Assembly: GCF_023896955.1 (NCBI RefSeq) | Contig: NZ_JAMHIW010000015.1 | Location: 62,001-126,000 of the forward strand | Length of the DNA stretch: 64,000 bases | DNA from: Micromonospora sp. RHAY321 | Lineage (GTDB): Bacteria > Actinomycetota > Actinomycetes > Mycobacteriales > Micromonosporaceae | Reading direction: 5' to 3' | Part shown: positions 63,859-64,000 of the stretch, piece by piece | How positions within the stretch are numbered: position 1 is the first letter of the stretch | Layout of the letters: each line of letters begins with the position of its first letter | Notes under the pieces: model-generated | Databases searched by the model: none | Seen by the model: the letters and a program-made list of their open reading frames with translations, nothing else | Told to the model about the DNA's origin: nothing | Program-made: the position numbers and the translations under genes

Positions 63859-64000
63859 TCAGCCGGGCCGGCCGGCGGCGACCATGGCGCGGTCGCGGCG
63901 GTGCGCCATCGCGCGCTGCTGCTGCGGCTCGGCGTACCGGGTCAGCCCGATCACCGCGGCCAGCGTCACCAGGAAACCCACGCCGGCCAGCCACTCCCGC
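63859..64000 (-). CDS. Small membrane protein, cut by the window end (C-terminal part only)
   Basis: The last 46 codons are visible: one hydrophobic helix (EWLAGVGFLVTLAAVIGL) followed by a basic tail (HRRDRAMVAAGRPG) and TGA at 63859-63861. The start lies beyond 64000. Convergent with the glycosyltransferase gene. Unknown family. Confidence 0.5.
   Translation of the reverse strand, partial: REWLAGVGFLVTLAAVIGLTRYAEPQQQRAMAHRRDRAMVAAGRPG

Overview
The window is ordinary chromosome of a high-GC actinobacterium, most likely Micromonosporaceae (Micromonospora-like). The reasons are very high third-position GC with frequent GTG starts, mycothiol genes (mshB and a mycoredoxin), actinobacterial-type DapD/DapE, AdnA/AdnB and UvrD2 helicases, WhiB7, an XRE/DUF397 pair, and many promoters in which a TANNNT -10 box lies 6-8 nt before the start codon, implying leaderless mRNAs. 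The genus is an inference. I see no prophage, insertion sequence, integrase, rRNA operon or CRISPR array.

Layout. 1-7.4 kb: mycothiol gene mshB with two small membrane proteins, a GNAT protein, then a co-directional run of 7Fe ferredoxin, dapC-type aminotransferase, tyrA-type dehydrogenase, SIMPL protein and P-loop kinase; then a hexapeptide acetyltransferase. 7.5-10.9 kb: a 1122-residue secreted subtilase. 11-15 kb: divergent dapD/dapE (diaminopimelate/lysine pathway, with dapC), a probable microprotein and two overlapping LOG-family genes. 15-24 kb: adnA-adnB (double-strand-break resection motor-nucleases), a cold-shock gene with a structured leader, and a DEAD-box RNA helicase. 24.6-29 kb: a sulfonate-type ABC transporter operon ending in an Rrf2 regulator, divergent from an LLM monooxygenase, with two matching candidate operators between them. 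29-32.7 kb: an active/inactive M16 peptidase pair and a NudC-like Nudix protein. 33-36 kb: the DUF397/XRE pair and an MFS exporter. 36-43 kb: mycoredoxin, uvrD2, and whiB7 with a long leader holding an upstream ORF, a perfect intrinsic terminator and a competing antiterminator; then a ThiF-like/UbiB-kinase operon, a cluster of DnaA-box-like 9-mers and a 56-residue zinc-ribbon protein. 43-50 kb: YgjP-type peptidase, DUF2342 zincin, PDZ-Lon membrane protease and a UPF0182 membrane protein. 50-52.5 kb: an ECF sigma factor with a membrane partner and two initiator tRNA genes, each with its own promoter and terminator. 52.6-64 kb: orphan solute-binding lipoprotein, purC, glpK, a divergent PRPP-synthetase homologue, HATPase and STAS-HATPase signalling proteins, a MacS-like two-component system, a DUF5709 protein, an SDR, a GT4 glycosyltransferase and a gene cut by the window end.

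Several neighbourhoods match the Mycobacterium order as I recall it (mshB...fdxC-dapC; dapD/dapE-LOG; adnAB-nudC-mrx1-uvrD2-whiB7-ThiF/ABC1-DUF2342-PDZLon-UPF0182), here interrupted by the sulfonate and M16 genes. The most interesting signals are regulatory: the whiB7 attenuator, the paired Rrf2-type operators, a 14-bp palindrome shared by two intergenic regions, TGATC-containing inverted repeats just after stop codons, and the DnaA-box cluster. All functions are read from sequence motifs and remembered family knowledge; no searches or folding programs were run.
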